A DNA stretch of 64,000 nt from Solanum dulcamara (GCF_947179165.1 NC_077243.1:51140001-51204000); one strand, 5' to 3'; shown: positions 11,351 through 23,263, counted from the stretch's first letter. Program-made: numbers and translations. The notes: generated from the sequence alone by a model not told the origin.

Positions 11351-13065
11351 ACACCACTGGCGGGTGTTGTTTTGGGTGCATCGAGCGGGTCTCATACTTT
11401 GGTAGGTTAGACAGAGGGTGATGCCTCAGGTATCAATCAGATTTGCATAAATTTTGTTTTAGGACCTTCTTTGCTTACTGTGCTTGGATGTTAGGGTCTT
11501 CTTACCTATCGGTGATTACTTGGCTTGTTATATTCATCTTACGATTCTAGAGCTTACTTTACTTGAACTTATGTGGGCATGCTTACCTAGCAAAATTACT
11601 TTCCTACTGTTTGTTATGATATCTTTATTTGAAACTATGTGTATGTGTTTATCTTTCCTATGTGATTTCTTTTAGTAGTGGATCATATTGGTTTTACTGT
11701 TATATTGCAGTAGTGGTAGAGTTATACCATGTGGATGTTGAGCTTAATTGATTGCTCGGGTAGGATTTGATTAGCTATTCAATAGCTTTTGTGGTTTAGT
11801 CCTTCCCTCTTCCTAGTTTGCTTCCTCAATATGCTTAGCTGGTGTGCTTTTTTGTGACTTATGGACTTTTAGGTAGTGTGCTTTTACTAATTCAGGCTAT
11901 GGCTTCTATGGGAAAATGGAATTTCTCTTAAAAAGCCCAGCCTCAAATGGAGTCAAAGTAATTTGTGGGATCATCTCTTGGTTTCTTTTTTAAAGTGTGA
12001 GGTTTTGCGTATGTCAATGTGGTTAGCTGGCAGCCTTCTTGTGGCATACTGTGTTGTGGTTCAGTTTATTCGGGTCACTTTTGATGGGTTGATCAATTTA
12101 CTCGCTACCTGCCGGCTTAGCCTTTCTTGAGTTTGAGTGATAAGCTCAGACTTGCACTAGCAGGTCGACTTATGGTATTTGTTGCAATAGTTCAGTTCCA
12201 TTGGGTTGCTTTTGCAGGTTTAATAAGCTAATAACTGCTTATGGGGTCAGTTTTTCTCCAATCTTTGTGGTTTATTAAAATTTGCACTCGTGGAGTGGTA
12301 TATGGACTCATGGACTTAGTTTTTATTGCTTTTGGGGGTTAGATTCTCATATTGGTTCAATTTTCTAGAAGTTTTATTAGCAGCAGAGTGACATTGGAGT
12401 TGGTCTCACTGCGATATTTCTACCCATGGGTTTGTTTGCCTCTTTGAGTGGCCTTTTCCATTTTGAAAGATAGACCTCAGACTAAAGTTATTGGTTTTAG
12501 GAGTCATTGGGTTGGAACTTTGGGATTGTGCCCTGGGCTAAGTTGCTTATTTTAAGTTCTTGCCACTCTTCAATGTTCAGGACGTTCTTACATATCCTTC
12601 ATGGTTATTTGGGCAGTGTTTAAATGGTGTTGGGACCTATTACTGTGGTTTAGGATGGGTGGAATACCCAAGATGACTGAAAGAGTTTTTACTTTGGAGT
12701 ATAAAGCAAAGAATTCGACTTAAGGGTTATTTAGCATGTTCTCTTCTGAGTTGGTCGCCTAATTTTGAGATATCTGTGTGGTTTTGTTTTACCTCAGGTT
12801 AGTCTATTGCATTCAATTGAGTTTGTTCTTTTTGAGTGGAAGTCTATAACGGAAGAGTAGAATTGGATGTTGGGTTGAGTTATGAAGAAGAAAAGTGAAT
12901 TTGGGAGTTTTTTCTTAGCTTGAGTTATGGGTTGGCGTTGCCTGACCCGAGAAGGTACCTATAGGTTTGGTGGAGCTTGCGGGCCTAGCTTCTAATCTTT
13001 TTGTGCCCTTGGGTTCCTTTCTATTGTTTGACTTTCAAGGATAAAAGTCCTTTTAGTAGTGGATA
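11351..13065 (+). other. Unassigned, possibly 3' internal part of RT-0
   Basis: 1.7 kb, T-rich on the plus strand, with no ORF that matches a family I recognise. The last 40 bases (about 13030-13065) resemble a worn gypsy 3' end: a TTTCAAGGATAAAAGTCC segment like the common TTCGAGGACGAA pattern, then a purine-rich stretch. That suggests the internal 3' end of the element whose LTR starts at 13066. The rest may be decayed pol or another repeat. Confidence 0.35.
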
Positions 13066-13469
13066 TAGTAATGACCCTACAGGTCATTTTCATCCTTTTC
13101 AATCTTTTCAGCATTTAGAGCATTCCCGTAGTAACCCCAAGCCATTTATGACTTGTTGACACTGACAGTTCAGTCTCCTAGTCATTCGTTTGGGTTTTAT
13201 ACCAATTTCCCTATTTTAGAGCTTTAGGTGTTTGAATGGTTGACTTGTATCAAAACTCATATGAAACGACCTCAGAATAGAATTCTGATGGTTCCATCAG
13301 CTTCAGAATGACCAAATTAGGCTAGTAGCATGGTCGGCATGAGTAACGAGGCAATCCGTATGAATTTTGGGCCATGTGGTGCTTTAGTCTTTGAAATTTA
13401 GCCTAAGGTTGACCTTGGTCAATATTCTTGGTAAACACACTCGGATTGAAATTTCATCAGCGCGGTTAG
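13066..13469 (+). mobile_element. RT-0 3' LTR, first part
   Basis: Starts TAGTAATGACCCTACAGGTCA, a one-base variant of the TGTAATGACC start of many Solanaceae gypsy LTRs, right after a PPT-like relic. Interrupted at 13469/13470 by RT-2. The sequence resumes at 33158: removing RT-2 and one copy of GTTAG joins the GCGCGGTTAG end to TTCTAAAATG. Confidence 0.6.
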
Positions 13470-15496
13470 TGTCATGACCCAACTCTATAGGCCGTGAAGG
13501 GTGCCCGGACTAGACACTGCATATATCCCTGCTAACTATAAGTAACCCTGTCTTCTATTTACATCATAAGGAATCAACAAGTACGATAACATATAAGCCG
13601 ACGAGGCTGCCATGACAAAAGGGAACATCCTAAAACATAAGTCTTATAGGCACCACTATACACATACATATATACAACCCACATACATGTCCACAGACCT
13701 CTAAGAGTAAGAACAGTAACATTAGGAGGGACAAGGCCCCGCCGTACCCATAAATAGATAAATATATACATCAAGAGTTGGTACCAAGATCTAGGCTCCG
13801 ACACAATAAAGAGCTTCTTAATTGCTGAGTGGAACTCCTACATTAACGGATCCCCAAATTGTGTACCTATACCTGCGGGCATAAAATGCAGCCTCCTGAG
13901 AAAAGGGGTCAGTATGACATATGTACTGTGTATGTAAGGCATAAAATACCACAAGGAGCGCACAGTTGACATAGGGATGCAGGGACAAGTGTAACCATTA
14001 ATAAATCATTATAGCTATATCTTGTAAAATGACGTTATGTCTCTCAGTGTCATATTTCGTACCCGGCCTGTTGTGGGACTCGGTGTTACAAATATATCAT
14101 TATGTCATCATATGCATATATATATACCGTACCCAGACCTTTATGGGACCCGGTCAATAATCATGTCATCTTACCATTGTATATATATATCATACTTGGC
14201 CCTTTATGGGACTCGGTCATACCCATCCCTTTATGGGACTCGGTCATACCCGACCCTTTATAGGACTCGATTATACCCAGCCCTTTATGGGACTCGGTCA
14301 TACCCGACCCTTTATGGGACTCGATTATACCCAGCCCTTTATGGGACTCGGTCATACCCGGCCCTTTATGGGACTCGGTCATACCCGGCCTTTTATGAGA
14401 CTTAGTGAATACTTATATCATCTTATATCATACCCAACCCTTTATGGGACTCGGTCGTACCCGACCATTTATGTGAGGGACTCGGTGGAAGATATATTAA
14501 CCATATGCACGAGCAGAGCAGTGAGTAACCATATGCAAGCTAAATGATTATCTGAGACTCCATGAAATATCCAAGTGAACCATTACTTGAAGATCCGGGT
14601 GGTAATTGTCTTGAGTACCCTCTGAGGGTCATTTGGGATCATATTAAGTGGAGCCTCAGGCTTCATAGATGTGCATCAAGATAATGCTATACAACTTACG
14701 GAATCAGAGACATTCATCTCCCTAGAACTCTTAGGAATACGAGCTTGCATATCCAGTTACTACCCAACATATGGAAGGCTTGAAGGTAGTAGTTCAACTG
14801 CTTCAGGACCTTTAACATTCAGAAGTGAGTACAAGCCATGAGTTACACCCAGAACCTATAAATGGAATTACCTCAAACTCATATCATATACCACTTCAGT
14901 TACATTAAGCCATATCAAGAGAAGTAAGGGATAGGCTTCACGTGTACTACCTTTCGTCATGTAGATGACTTACAAGACAATAACTCAACTATCGCAGGAG
15001 TTCTATCATCAAGAAGTGAATAATATTTATGAACCATACTCAGGGTTCTATGAATGGAATTATCCCCACAGTACATATACCAACCATTTATGACTAATAC
15101 ATGCCAAGTGAAAAGAAGAGATAAGCTTTACATACTCTCTACTTCCCTTCATATAGTCGTCATACACATATGTGTTGTGGAACATACAACCCAATCCTTA
15201 GATAGTAACATATATCCTACTTGGCCCATCAAGGAACTCGATTCCATAAGAATTTCATTATATCATCATAACTGATGTCAAAGACATATCAAGAGAGAAG
15301 AAGGGTAGCTTTACATATTTATGCCAAGAGAAAGATGGTAGCTTCACATATCTCTTATAGGTTACCCTTCACCAGGTTTGCCTCATCGTCTTTTGAACCT
15401 ATTTAACATGGAAGCGATACTAAGGCTAATAACCTTTCACTTACGCAATTTCCAACTCTACAACCAAGTATCCATAGGAATTATTTCCCTATCCAT
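13470..15496 (-). repeat. RT-2 left (3') LTR, truncated
   Basis: Collinear with 29883-31760 of the right LTR, then stops within the motif ATTATTTCCCTATCCAT. The remaining 1.4 kb of the LTR is absent; at the break the sequence turns into an inverted copy. It contains the conserved hairpin module (13873-13950) and the expanded 27-bp array (14191-14406). Short ORFs such as 14037-14405 arise from the array, because 27 is divisible by three. Confidence 0.85.
14191..14406. repeat. 27-bp minisatellite, eight units, within RT-2 LTR
   Basis: Eight tandem 27-bp units with core CCCTTTATGGGACTCGGT and a CATACCCG spacer, differing by a few bases each. The corresponding place in the right LTR (30608-30661) has only two units. 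Two more separated units follow in both LTRs (about 14431-14490 and 30683-30740). Confidence 0.93.
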
Positions 15497-15561
15497 AGGA
15501 TTCCTATAGGTACTTGGTTGTAGAGTTGGAAATTGTAAAGTGAAAGGTTACTAACCTTAGT
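15418..15561. repeat. Inverted repeat at head-to-head LTR junction
   Basis: Arms 15418-15481 and 15500-15561 are about 85-90% complementary, with an 18-bp spacer. The left arm is RT-2 LTR in minus orientation. The right arm begins an LTR of a related family in plus orientation. Could fold into a strong hairpin. Confidence 0.9.
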
Positions 15562-16801
15562 ATTACTCTCCTGTTAATTGGTCAAGGAGATAACAAGGCT
15601 AGCTGGGTTACAGTTAATCCACAAAAGGTATGTGAAGCTTACCATTTCTTTCTTTCGCATGTCTTAGCCTTAAGTTATATATGTGAAACTTGGGAGTCAT
15701 TCCATTCATGAAGCTCTGAGTATGAGTCAATACCCTTGTTTACTTATGGATGTTAGAACTCCTACACTAAGTGGACTCATCTCCTTCTTTCGTTGAAATT
15801 GCTTAAGGTAAGTGAAATAATGTCTGATATGAGTTTAGAGGTAATTCCATTTATAGGTTCTAGATATAATTCATGACTCGTAGTCACTTATGAATACTAA
15901 GGGTCCTAAAGTAGTTAAATTACTACTCTCGAGCCATCTATATGTTGAATAGTAAATGGAGATATAAGCTCCTATTCTAAAAGGCTCTGAGAGGATAAAT
16001 ATCTCTGATTGCATAAGTTGTATCTCTGATTGTATAAGCTATGTGTTTGATTGCATAAGTTATGTCTTTGATTGTATAAAATGTGTGGCATTATCTTAGT
16101 ACACACCTATGGTTCATGAGGCCCTAACTGATGTAATCCCTAATAACATCTAAAGGGCACCTAAGAGAATTACTTTCCTCGTCTTCAAGTGATGGTTCAC
16201 TTGACTGTTTTATTGAGTCTCAGGAGATGATTTAGTTGTATATGGTTTCTCACTACTCTACTCATGCATATGATAACTCTTCTTTCACCGAGTCCCATGC
16301 GGAGCCGGGCCTAATATCGTATGCATCTTTACTACTTCTTTTACCGAGTCTCAAGCCAGACGCAATATGATACCGTGATGTAATGGGTGATGCCATGTAT
16401 GAAGAGGGGATACTATATATAATGATATAATGATGTGACGATATAACTATGCGACAATGATATGGGTATTCACCGCATCCTGGGCTAGATAAAGTATGAT
16501 AATTTTGACACCGAGTCCCATAATGGTCCGGGTATGGTATATGGTGATATAAGGAAGGAACACCGAGTCTCTCACTAGAGGTACGGGTACGGTATGTATA
16601 TATACGACGTGGGTACACTATAGATGTACCCTACTCTCTTACCGAGTCCCTCACTAAAGGGCTAGATACATTAGATAGGCATGCATGTACAAATATAGTG
16701 ATACATTTGTGACACCGAACCCCATAATGGGACGGATATGTTATGAAATATATATACAATGAGGTTATGCCATGTATGATGGTATTATGTCATAGACGAT
16801 G
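15497..16801 (+). repeat. Plus-oriented LTR fragment, part 1
   Basis: Closest in the window to the RT-7 LTR (compare about 53940-54815): shares the GGGAGTCATTCCATTCAT stretch, the GATTGCATAAG minisatellite (about 15995-16085) and ACCGAGTCCC motifs in the same order. Lacks the LTR start, so it is 5'-truncated. Interrupted by RT-3 after CGATG (16797-16801) and continues at 26885. Confidence 0.8.
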
Positions 16802-19800
16802 TGTCACGACCCAACCTCATAGGCCGCGACTGGGGTCTTACCTAGACCCCATATACATACCTATTAGTTGTAGTCAAATTGAACTATGAACAAAGTGATA
16901 CTATACACAAACTCCAATGGGTCAAAAATGTTTTTTCATAAACCTATAACTTTATTCACTTGTATCATAACAGGAAAGGGCAAGCGAGCCGATGAGGCTG
17001 CCATACCATAAAAACATTTGCAATACGTCATATGAGCACAACTGGAATGAACTTACAAATAACCCACACACACATGTCTACAGACCTCTAAGAGTAATAA
17101 CTGCATCATATGGCGGGACAGGGCCCCCGCCGTACCCTTGAATGTACAAATATATACATTAAGTGACCAGTATAAAAAATTAGGCTCCAGAACAGTGAAG
17201 CACTTCCGATATAGCTGAGAGGTAATCCTAAGATAATGGATTTCCAGAATGAACATCTGTACCTGCGGGCATGAAACGTAGCACCGCGAGAAAAGGGGGG
17301 TTAGTACGATATATGTACTGAGTATGTAAAGCATAACACATTGTAACTGAGGCCATAACTGAAATAGGGATGCAGGGGACAAGTATAACAACTTAACGAA
17401 TTACTGTACCTATACCTTAGGACACGTAAATCATACACATCATCATATGCTGTGCCCATTCCTCTAGTGAACTCGGTGTCATAAGCATTTTCATATTCAC
17501 ATGTCATCATATCATCATGTATTTTATTTCATCATATCATCGTATATGGTATCATATCATTGTATATTGTATCATATCATCGTATACGGTATCATATCAT
17601 TGTATATGGTATAATCTTATCACGTATGTCATCGTATTACATCCAGTTCACTAAAGGGCTCGAGGTCGTAAATGTATCACTCTAATCTCATATGCATGCC
17701 TACATAAAGTATGTGGCCCCCTTAGTTAGGGACTCGGTGAATGGAGTGGTGTATCACTATAGCGTACCATCATAATATACATACCGTACCCGACCCTCTA
17801 AGGAGGGACTCGATGTTCCTTCCTTCTTTTGCTATATATACTATCATATTATAGTCGGCCCGAAACTCGGTGAATAATCGTATCATCATAACATATATCA
17901 CACCTCACGTACGGTATCGTCTCCTCGTGCGTGGAACTATACACATCTGGCCTGGGATGCGGTGAAAGAAGTAGTAAAGCTGCGCCCGACATAATATCCG
18001 GCCCATCGTGGGACGCGAAGAAAGAAGGGTTACAGCATGCATGAGTAGAGTAATGAGAAACTATATGAAACTAAGTAACCCTCTGAGACTCAATGAAACA
18101 CTCAAGTGAACCGTCACCAAAAGACTAGGGAGGTACTCATCCGAAGTGCCCTTTAGATGTCATTAGGGGTTACATCAATTGGGGCATCAGGAATCACAGA
18201 CATGCATCAAGACAATGCTACATAGCTTATGCAATCAGAAGTATGGTTTATGCTATCAGAGACACGGTTATGCAATCAGAGACATAGTTTATCTAGTTAA
18301 ATACTTAACTTATGCAATCAGGCGCATTTATCATTTCAGAGCCTTTAAAAAGAAGAGCTAGTACCTCCACTTACTATTCTTTATATAGCAGGCTCGAGAA
18401 TAGTAATTTGATTACTTTTAGACTATGAATGTTCATAAGTGACTATAAGTCACAAGTTACAATCAGAGCTCATAACTGGAATTACCTCTAAACCCATATC
18501 ATATATCAGTTTACCTAAAATTAAGCCATTCCAAAGGAAAGAAGAGATAGGCTTTACATGTACTATTTTTCATCACATAGAAGACTTAAAGGCAACAATC
18601 CAACTATTGTAGGAGTTCTAACATCAAAAAGTAAATGAGAGTTTCCACTTATATTCAGGGCTTAATGAATGGATTGAATCCCAAATATCAAATACATATC
18701 ATTCATAACTTACATCTTAGACATGCCAAAAGAAAACAAAGATAGCTCTACATACTTATTCCAAAAACATGCCAAAAGAAAGCTTCACATACCTCGTATG
18801 AACTTCTCTTAATCACGTACACATCGACATCCTCCAAATCTATTTAACATGGAATAAAGGGGAGTATCAATAACCTTAAACTTTTCAGCGCCTTCGGTTG
18901 CACCTTAGTATTCACATAACTCATTTCCTCGCTCGCCTCTTCGACTAGTTCCTTAACTCATTTAAAGAGTTACCGGAAATTAGGCAGCATCTCCCCTATA
19001 ATATGCCCTATCTGAATTTCCAATTATATACCTAATTACCACAGACAACAAACAACAACAACCTACAGCTCATATACAAGTGGAACATGGCAGCATTACA
19101 CAATATAAACTCCACCCAACTTGCTGAAAATTGTAATACCAAAATAGGGTTTCTAGTTTCTATTTTGCGAAACCTTTAACCGTACGAAGAGTGGAATCGT
19201 GTGGCTGACACAAGAAGCTACCAAACCTATTTTATAAAACATTTAGACCCTGTAACACACACCAAAAAACCATAATCAGCCTCCAAACACACCACGCCTC
19301 ACTTCGACTACAATTTCACTACGGCGACTTCAATTTAGATTGTTTCTTTCACTGAGCATCCCCAGGATTTTTTTCATACTTACAGTAGTATAAAAGGTAC
19401 ATAATACACTCCATAACAACCTCATAAATTCTAAATTTAAAGGAGAAACCTTACCTTACCCGAAATTGGCCAAAACACGCAAAAACCAGCCTCGGAAAAT
19501 CTCTTGATGTGCTGAAATGGAGTAGACTCTTTTCTGTCCGTTTGGTGCTGCTCCAAACCTTAAATTTACATTATGAACACCCTCATAATATGTAAAAACC
19601 CTTAAAAAATGTTGGACAAGAGAATCAAGCCATAGCTTATCAAATGGCCTTAAAAACACGCTGAAAATTAACTTCGGAACCTCCTTGATGCGGCTGAAAT
19701 GTTGTGGCTGCTTGTTACTCGTTTTTGCTTCTCAAATAGGTAAGATACGTTCTTAACCACCTCCATTTGATATAATAATACCTTATCTAATTAATTTACG

Positions 19801-20483
19801 GAGCGAAATCGGGACATACCTATTTTTCTCCTCCAAGCCGTCATGTTTTTCTCTCTAGTTCTAGGGTTTGTTCTTGAGTTTTTGCTGCAGCTTAATTGGT
19901 CAGAACTGAAGTATAAGACACATATACATGTATATATGTGGTCCTAGGAGGTGAGACGTTTCATCCCCATATGGTGACACATGTCCAACCCCTATTGGGC
20001 CACGGATCCATGCTTTACCCCTAGGCTGCCACGTGTCCTTGTGGGCCCCACCTCTCAAGTAGGTGGGTCACCTACATGACCCTAAGTAGGTTGGTCACCT
20101 TCTTGCTTGAGGTTCTTCCATGTTTTTCTCCTCCATTGGCTTCCACGTGTCGTCTTTTCCCCTTCCTCGTGGGTTCGTAATCTCATCTTATTTTAGGAGC
20201 CTATGTAATTCATGCTACGTAAGCTTGCTATGTCCTTAAGCAACTCAAGTATGAAAGACGTCTAAGTTGGTATCTTACGTAGGTAAATTGAGTCCTACGA
20301 CTCATTATTTGGCCTCCAATTCCTTTCGGATTCTTATGACTCTATTTCCAACCTTCTCTACTATGGGGTAACACATTCTCCTTTCCTTAGAGTTGTTTGA
20401 TAGTATCGTAGCTTATCCTTCTCACATGATAATGTCTAAAGAACTTAAGAGATATTCCGAGCTCAAGAGTGTGGGGTGTAACA
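16802..20483 (-). repeat. RT-3 3' LTR
   Basis: 3682 bp. In element sense it begins TGTTACACCCC and ends GGTCGTGACA. It contains, from left to right: the LTR hairpin module (17261-17340), an ATCATATCATCGTATATGGT tandem array (about 17510-17640), GCAATCAGAGA repeats (about 18220-18330), and near the element-sense start a TATA-like stretch (19920-19945) with CACGTG boxes (20030, 20155). The ORF 19456-19659 recurs almost unchanged in the other LTR at 25851-26054. I regard it as LTR sequence, not a gene. Confidence 0.93.
17510..17640. repeat. TATCATCGTATATGG tandem repeat in RT-3 LTR
   Basis: About five irregular units of 24-25 bp built on ATCATATCATCGTATATGGT. The right LTR (about 23985-24085) has fewer units, so the array length changed after insertion. 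Confidence 0.8.
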
Positions 20484-20500
20484 TCCTTCCCCCCTTTAGA
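20484..20500 (-). other. RT-3 polypurine tract
   Basis: On the minus strand CTAAAGGGGGGAAGGA directly before the LTR start TGTTACACC. Primes plus-strand synthesis in retrotransposons. Identical in form to the RT-7 tract at 63001-63014. Confidence 0.93.
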
Positions 20501-20626
20501 ACATTCATCCCCGAATGTTGAATAAAACTTCCCTTAAGACTTTATACGAACTGTAGGGAGATTCCCTTCCATTGCAATAACATACATTTTCATCCAAGTA
20601 ATTAATATATGAGTTTCAGGAGTGGT

Positions 20627-20929
20627 TTACCCGTAGACATTTGGAAATAGGTACGGATACCTGTGTTTCATGTCCTCTTCTGTTTCCCAAGTTATTTCTT
20701 CATGATTCTTATTCCACCACGGCACCTTGACAAAAGCTACATCCTTAGTTCGCACCCCTTTTAATCTGTCGATCCAGGATGGAAATAAGTTGACCCTCGT
20801 AGGATAACTCCCTGTAACATAGACCTCATCCCTGGGAAATATTCTGGGAGGGTCGTTTATATACTTGCGGAGTATTGATCTGTGAAAACTTAATGTATTG
20901 CTTCCAATTGGATAGTAGGTCCCACTCAT
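20627..20929 (-). pseudogene. RT-3 pol remnant: integrase tail and chromodomain-like domain
   Basis: 100 codons. Residues 13-24 (SFHRSILRKYIN) match the linker after gypsy integrase, and residues 64-96 (FVKVPWWNKNHEEITWETEEDM, then RYPYLF) the chromodomain core with its conserved Trp and acidic stretch. The ATG at 20929 is probably internal to a longer ancestral pol; upstream is not readable as integrase. It sits 143 bp before the LTR, the normal place for the end of pol. It is an open remnant and could still be expressed, but nothing shows this. Confidence 0.8.
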
Positions 20930-21607
20930 AGGCAGCTCTATCCATCATAACCCATATAAACTTATACTTCTATAGAGTGTGAGGTCAGCTTGGACTATAA
21001 CCTACCTTAATTGCCTTTCATTTCTGAGTCGGGATTCCCATCCCCTATAATAAACTATCAAGCCTCTGATGATCCACTTCGTTTAAGCTATTATACAATT
21101 TCTCTTAATTCAACTTGTAACACCTTAGGTATGCTATCTTTCTCTTTTACTCAGATCTTTTTTCCAGTTTTACTACCAAACATTATATTGTAATTCTCAC
21201 ACAAACGTGTGTAGGTACTTAGAGAAATTCAGAAAATGCCTTAGCATCGCTATACTAGCGGCTTACATCCTTCAGTCGAGGTCAGGGCTCCACTATGGCT
21301 TCTGCCCTTAATATCAATTATATCTTACTAGTTCTGCCTCAAACCATCTTACACTTTTCCTGAATTGATTCTAAATATGGCAATCAGATTGCTATTACTG
21401 ACTTCCTTTTATCAAGTAATCATTTGACCTCGCTCTTAGTATGCCAATATTCTTAAGCTGCACAACTATTCTGGTGCTATTTTCACGAGGTGCGTTGTAT
21501 TTCAGTCATAATCTTTTCTGTTATTGGCTTACTCTGTTCTATATGTGTCATTGTACTAATATGCCTTTATAATCTCCTTTTTTTCATACTTATTTCATTC
21601 CCTTTTT
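20930..21607 (-). other. RT-3 internal sequence without recognised content
   Basis: Where integrase and RT would be in a full element. No pol motif found in any minus-strand frame. The ORF 21011-21193 on the plus strand is not supported. Confidence 0.6.
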
Positions 21608-21710
21608 CACTTCCCAGAGGGTCACCCATCCTAGTGCTACTCTCATCCAAGCATTCTTAACATTGGAGTTTTGATGGAATCCAGTGCATTAGTGTGGGTA
21701 TGATCGCGTC
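21608..21710 (-). pseudogene. 5S rRNA gene-like sequence inside RT-3
   Basis: The minus strand from 21710 to 21608 matches most of the plant 5S rRNA gene: GCGATCATACC start, CACTAATGCACTGGAT, the A-box region (GTTAAGAATGCTTGG), the C-box region (AGTAGCACTAGGATGGGTGA) and TGGGAAGT. It lacks the last dozen bases. By eye about 85-88% identical to the canonical gene as I recall it. Same strand as RT-3, about 90 bp after an internal PPT-like motif. Probably not a functional rRNA gene. Confidence 0.9.
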
Positions 21711-23249
21711 TATCCCTTATGGGGTCTCGTTTGAAGTTTAAGCGTTCCCATTTACATACGATAGCGTCAGTCAATTTTCTCTTACGCTTGTACTTCTCTT
21801 GTCCACTTCCCCCCTTTTAGGGTGTACCCATGTCATCCTCTATTTATTTTCAGCTATTCACACGCGAATGATTCCAGTCCAATATTTTTAACGTGCTGCG
21901 CCATATCTACCTGTTCTGTTAAATCTTCCATATGTTAGGTTGCCTTTATAGGAAACCTTAGCACAACCGTAGGGTGCTTTAGTATTTGGAATATATCATA
22001 TAGAATCTCATCTAACGATTAATACTTGAGTAATATCCGTAATGTAGCAGTGCATTCAAATCCATATTCCATTCATCCCAATCAGTAATTAGCGAGGGCT
22101 CATAATTGGTGCAAATTCCCCTCTCGAGTGTACTTATACTTTAATGACTCATGTTTCAAGCTTCGTCATGCCATTGAACTTTCCTCTTTGTCATGTGCTA
22201 CAGGCTCCCTTCTAATCCTGCGTAAAACCATATTAACTTCATTGTAGTAGGGGCCTTATCTTATTACTCTTTCATCATACTATACTTTCAATTCGTAATT
22301 GTCTATCTCTCTTTTTGTTCGGTACTCATACTTAATTAATCACATCTATTTTGAACGTCTATATTATAACATCTCTATTATTCCTCCAGCTCATTTCTAT
22401 TTTTGGTTGGGCGCAAGGAATTCCATATTACTCTTTATTTCCTTGTACTAGCTATTCTTTTTGTCATCACACAACCTTTATTCGAAACTTTCCTTACTAA
22501 GCTTTACTTATTCTCACAATGGTTTTTGTTATATTCACCTAGTACCCTGCTCACATTCAGCAATTAACTTATTTCTCGAGGTCAGCCATACTCATTTAGT
22601 TAAATTTCATCATTGTTGCGAGAACAACCTTTCAAGACATACTACAACCCTGTATCTCATTCTCCTCTTATTTCTAAGAAAATTTGGGCAGAGTTTCCTC
22701 TGTATTTCTTACTATCTCAACAGCTGCACATAGAAAATACCAACAATGCCTCACAGGGAACACAAATATATATTTGTATTGTATCATATCGCAGCCACCT
22801 AGGGCACCTATATATATTCATATCATCTCATATTGCGCCACACAGGACGCCCACAATTAATAGTATGAACATGGACTTACCTCGTATGTCCCCTCGAACT
22901 GTACCTATTGCATATTCCTGTATAATTTTCCTTTCATTTTTCAACTTTATATATCAATTGTATTGTAACACCTTACCTGACATACGTCCTTCATGCCTTT
23001 GCCTACCTGCGTGCTTCGTAACATCCAATATTATCAGTTACTTTCTTCTATTGGTGTTTTCCTCCTGCTAAAATCGCAGGTTAGCATGAGGAATTTCATT
23101 TCCTATGACTCGGCTCTATCGCACAATCTTAGATATAAAAGAAAGTAACATCCTAAATGTTCTGTAGCCTCCTGTCTATAGATGTGGTGCACAACACACC
23201 GATAAACAAGACTCTACTAGACATGGTTTGTAGACAATCCAAGGACAAA
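21711..23249 (-). other. RT-3 leader and 5' internal region
   Basis: In element sense the first 1.5 kb after the PBS. Clearly homologous to the RT-2 leader (28336-29864) and the RT-7 leader (59037-60630), including the segment reading CCAACAATGCC on the plus strand. No gag found. A second PPT-like motif (AAAAGGGGGGAAGTGG in element sense) lies at 21806-21822. ORFs 22461-22733 and 22613-23071 are antisense and unsupported. Confidence 0.75.
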
Positions 23250-23263
23250 CTGCTCTGATACCA
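23250..23263 (-). other. RT-3 primer-binding site (tRNA-iMet)
   Basis: Minus-strand TGGTATCAGAGCAG, four bases after the LTR end. Confidence 0.95.

Noticed and set aside
10878..11405. Poly-Asn ORF with a short non-repeat tail
   Set aside because: Compositional artefact of the microsatellite running into LTR sequence.
14037..14547. Repetitive ORFs (YGTRSYP-type and GLGHTRPFM-type peptides) as a repeat protein gene
   Set aside because: The 27-bp array is open in multiple frames and both strands, lies in an LTR, and varies in copy number between LTRs.
15990..16085. CRISPR-like array from regularly spaced repeats
   Set aside because: Units are contiguous and diverged without unique spacers, in plant LTR sequence.
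19456..19659. 67-codon ORF duplicated at 25851-26054 as a conserved small gene
   Set aside because: Its conservation is explained by both copies being in the two LTRs of RT-3.
21608..21710. Functional 5S rRNA gene or 5S array
   Set aside because: Single, diverged, lacks the 3' end, no tandem spacer structure, embedded in a retroelement.
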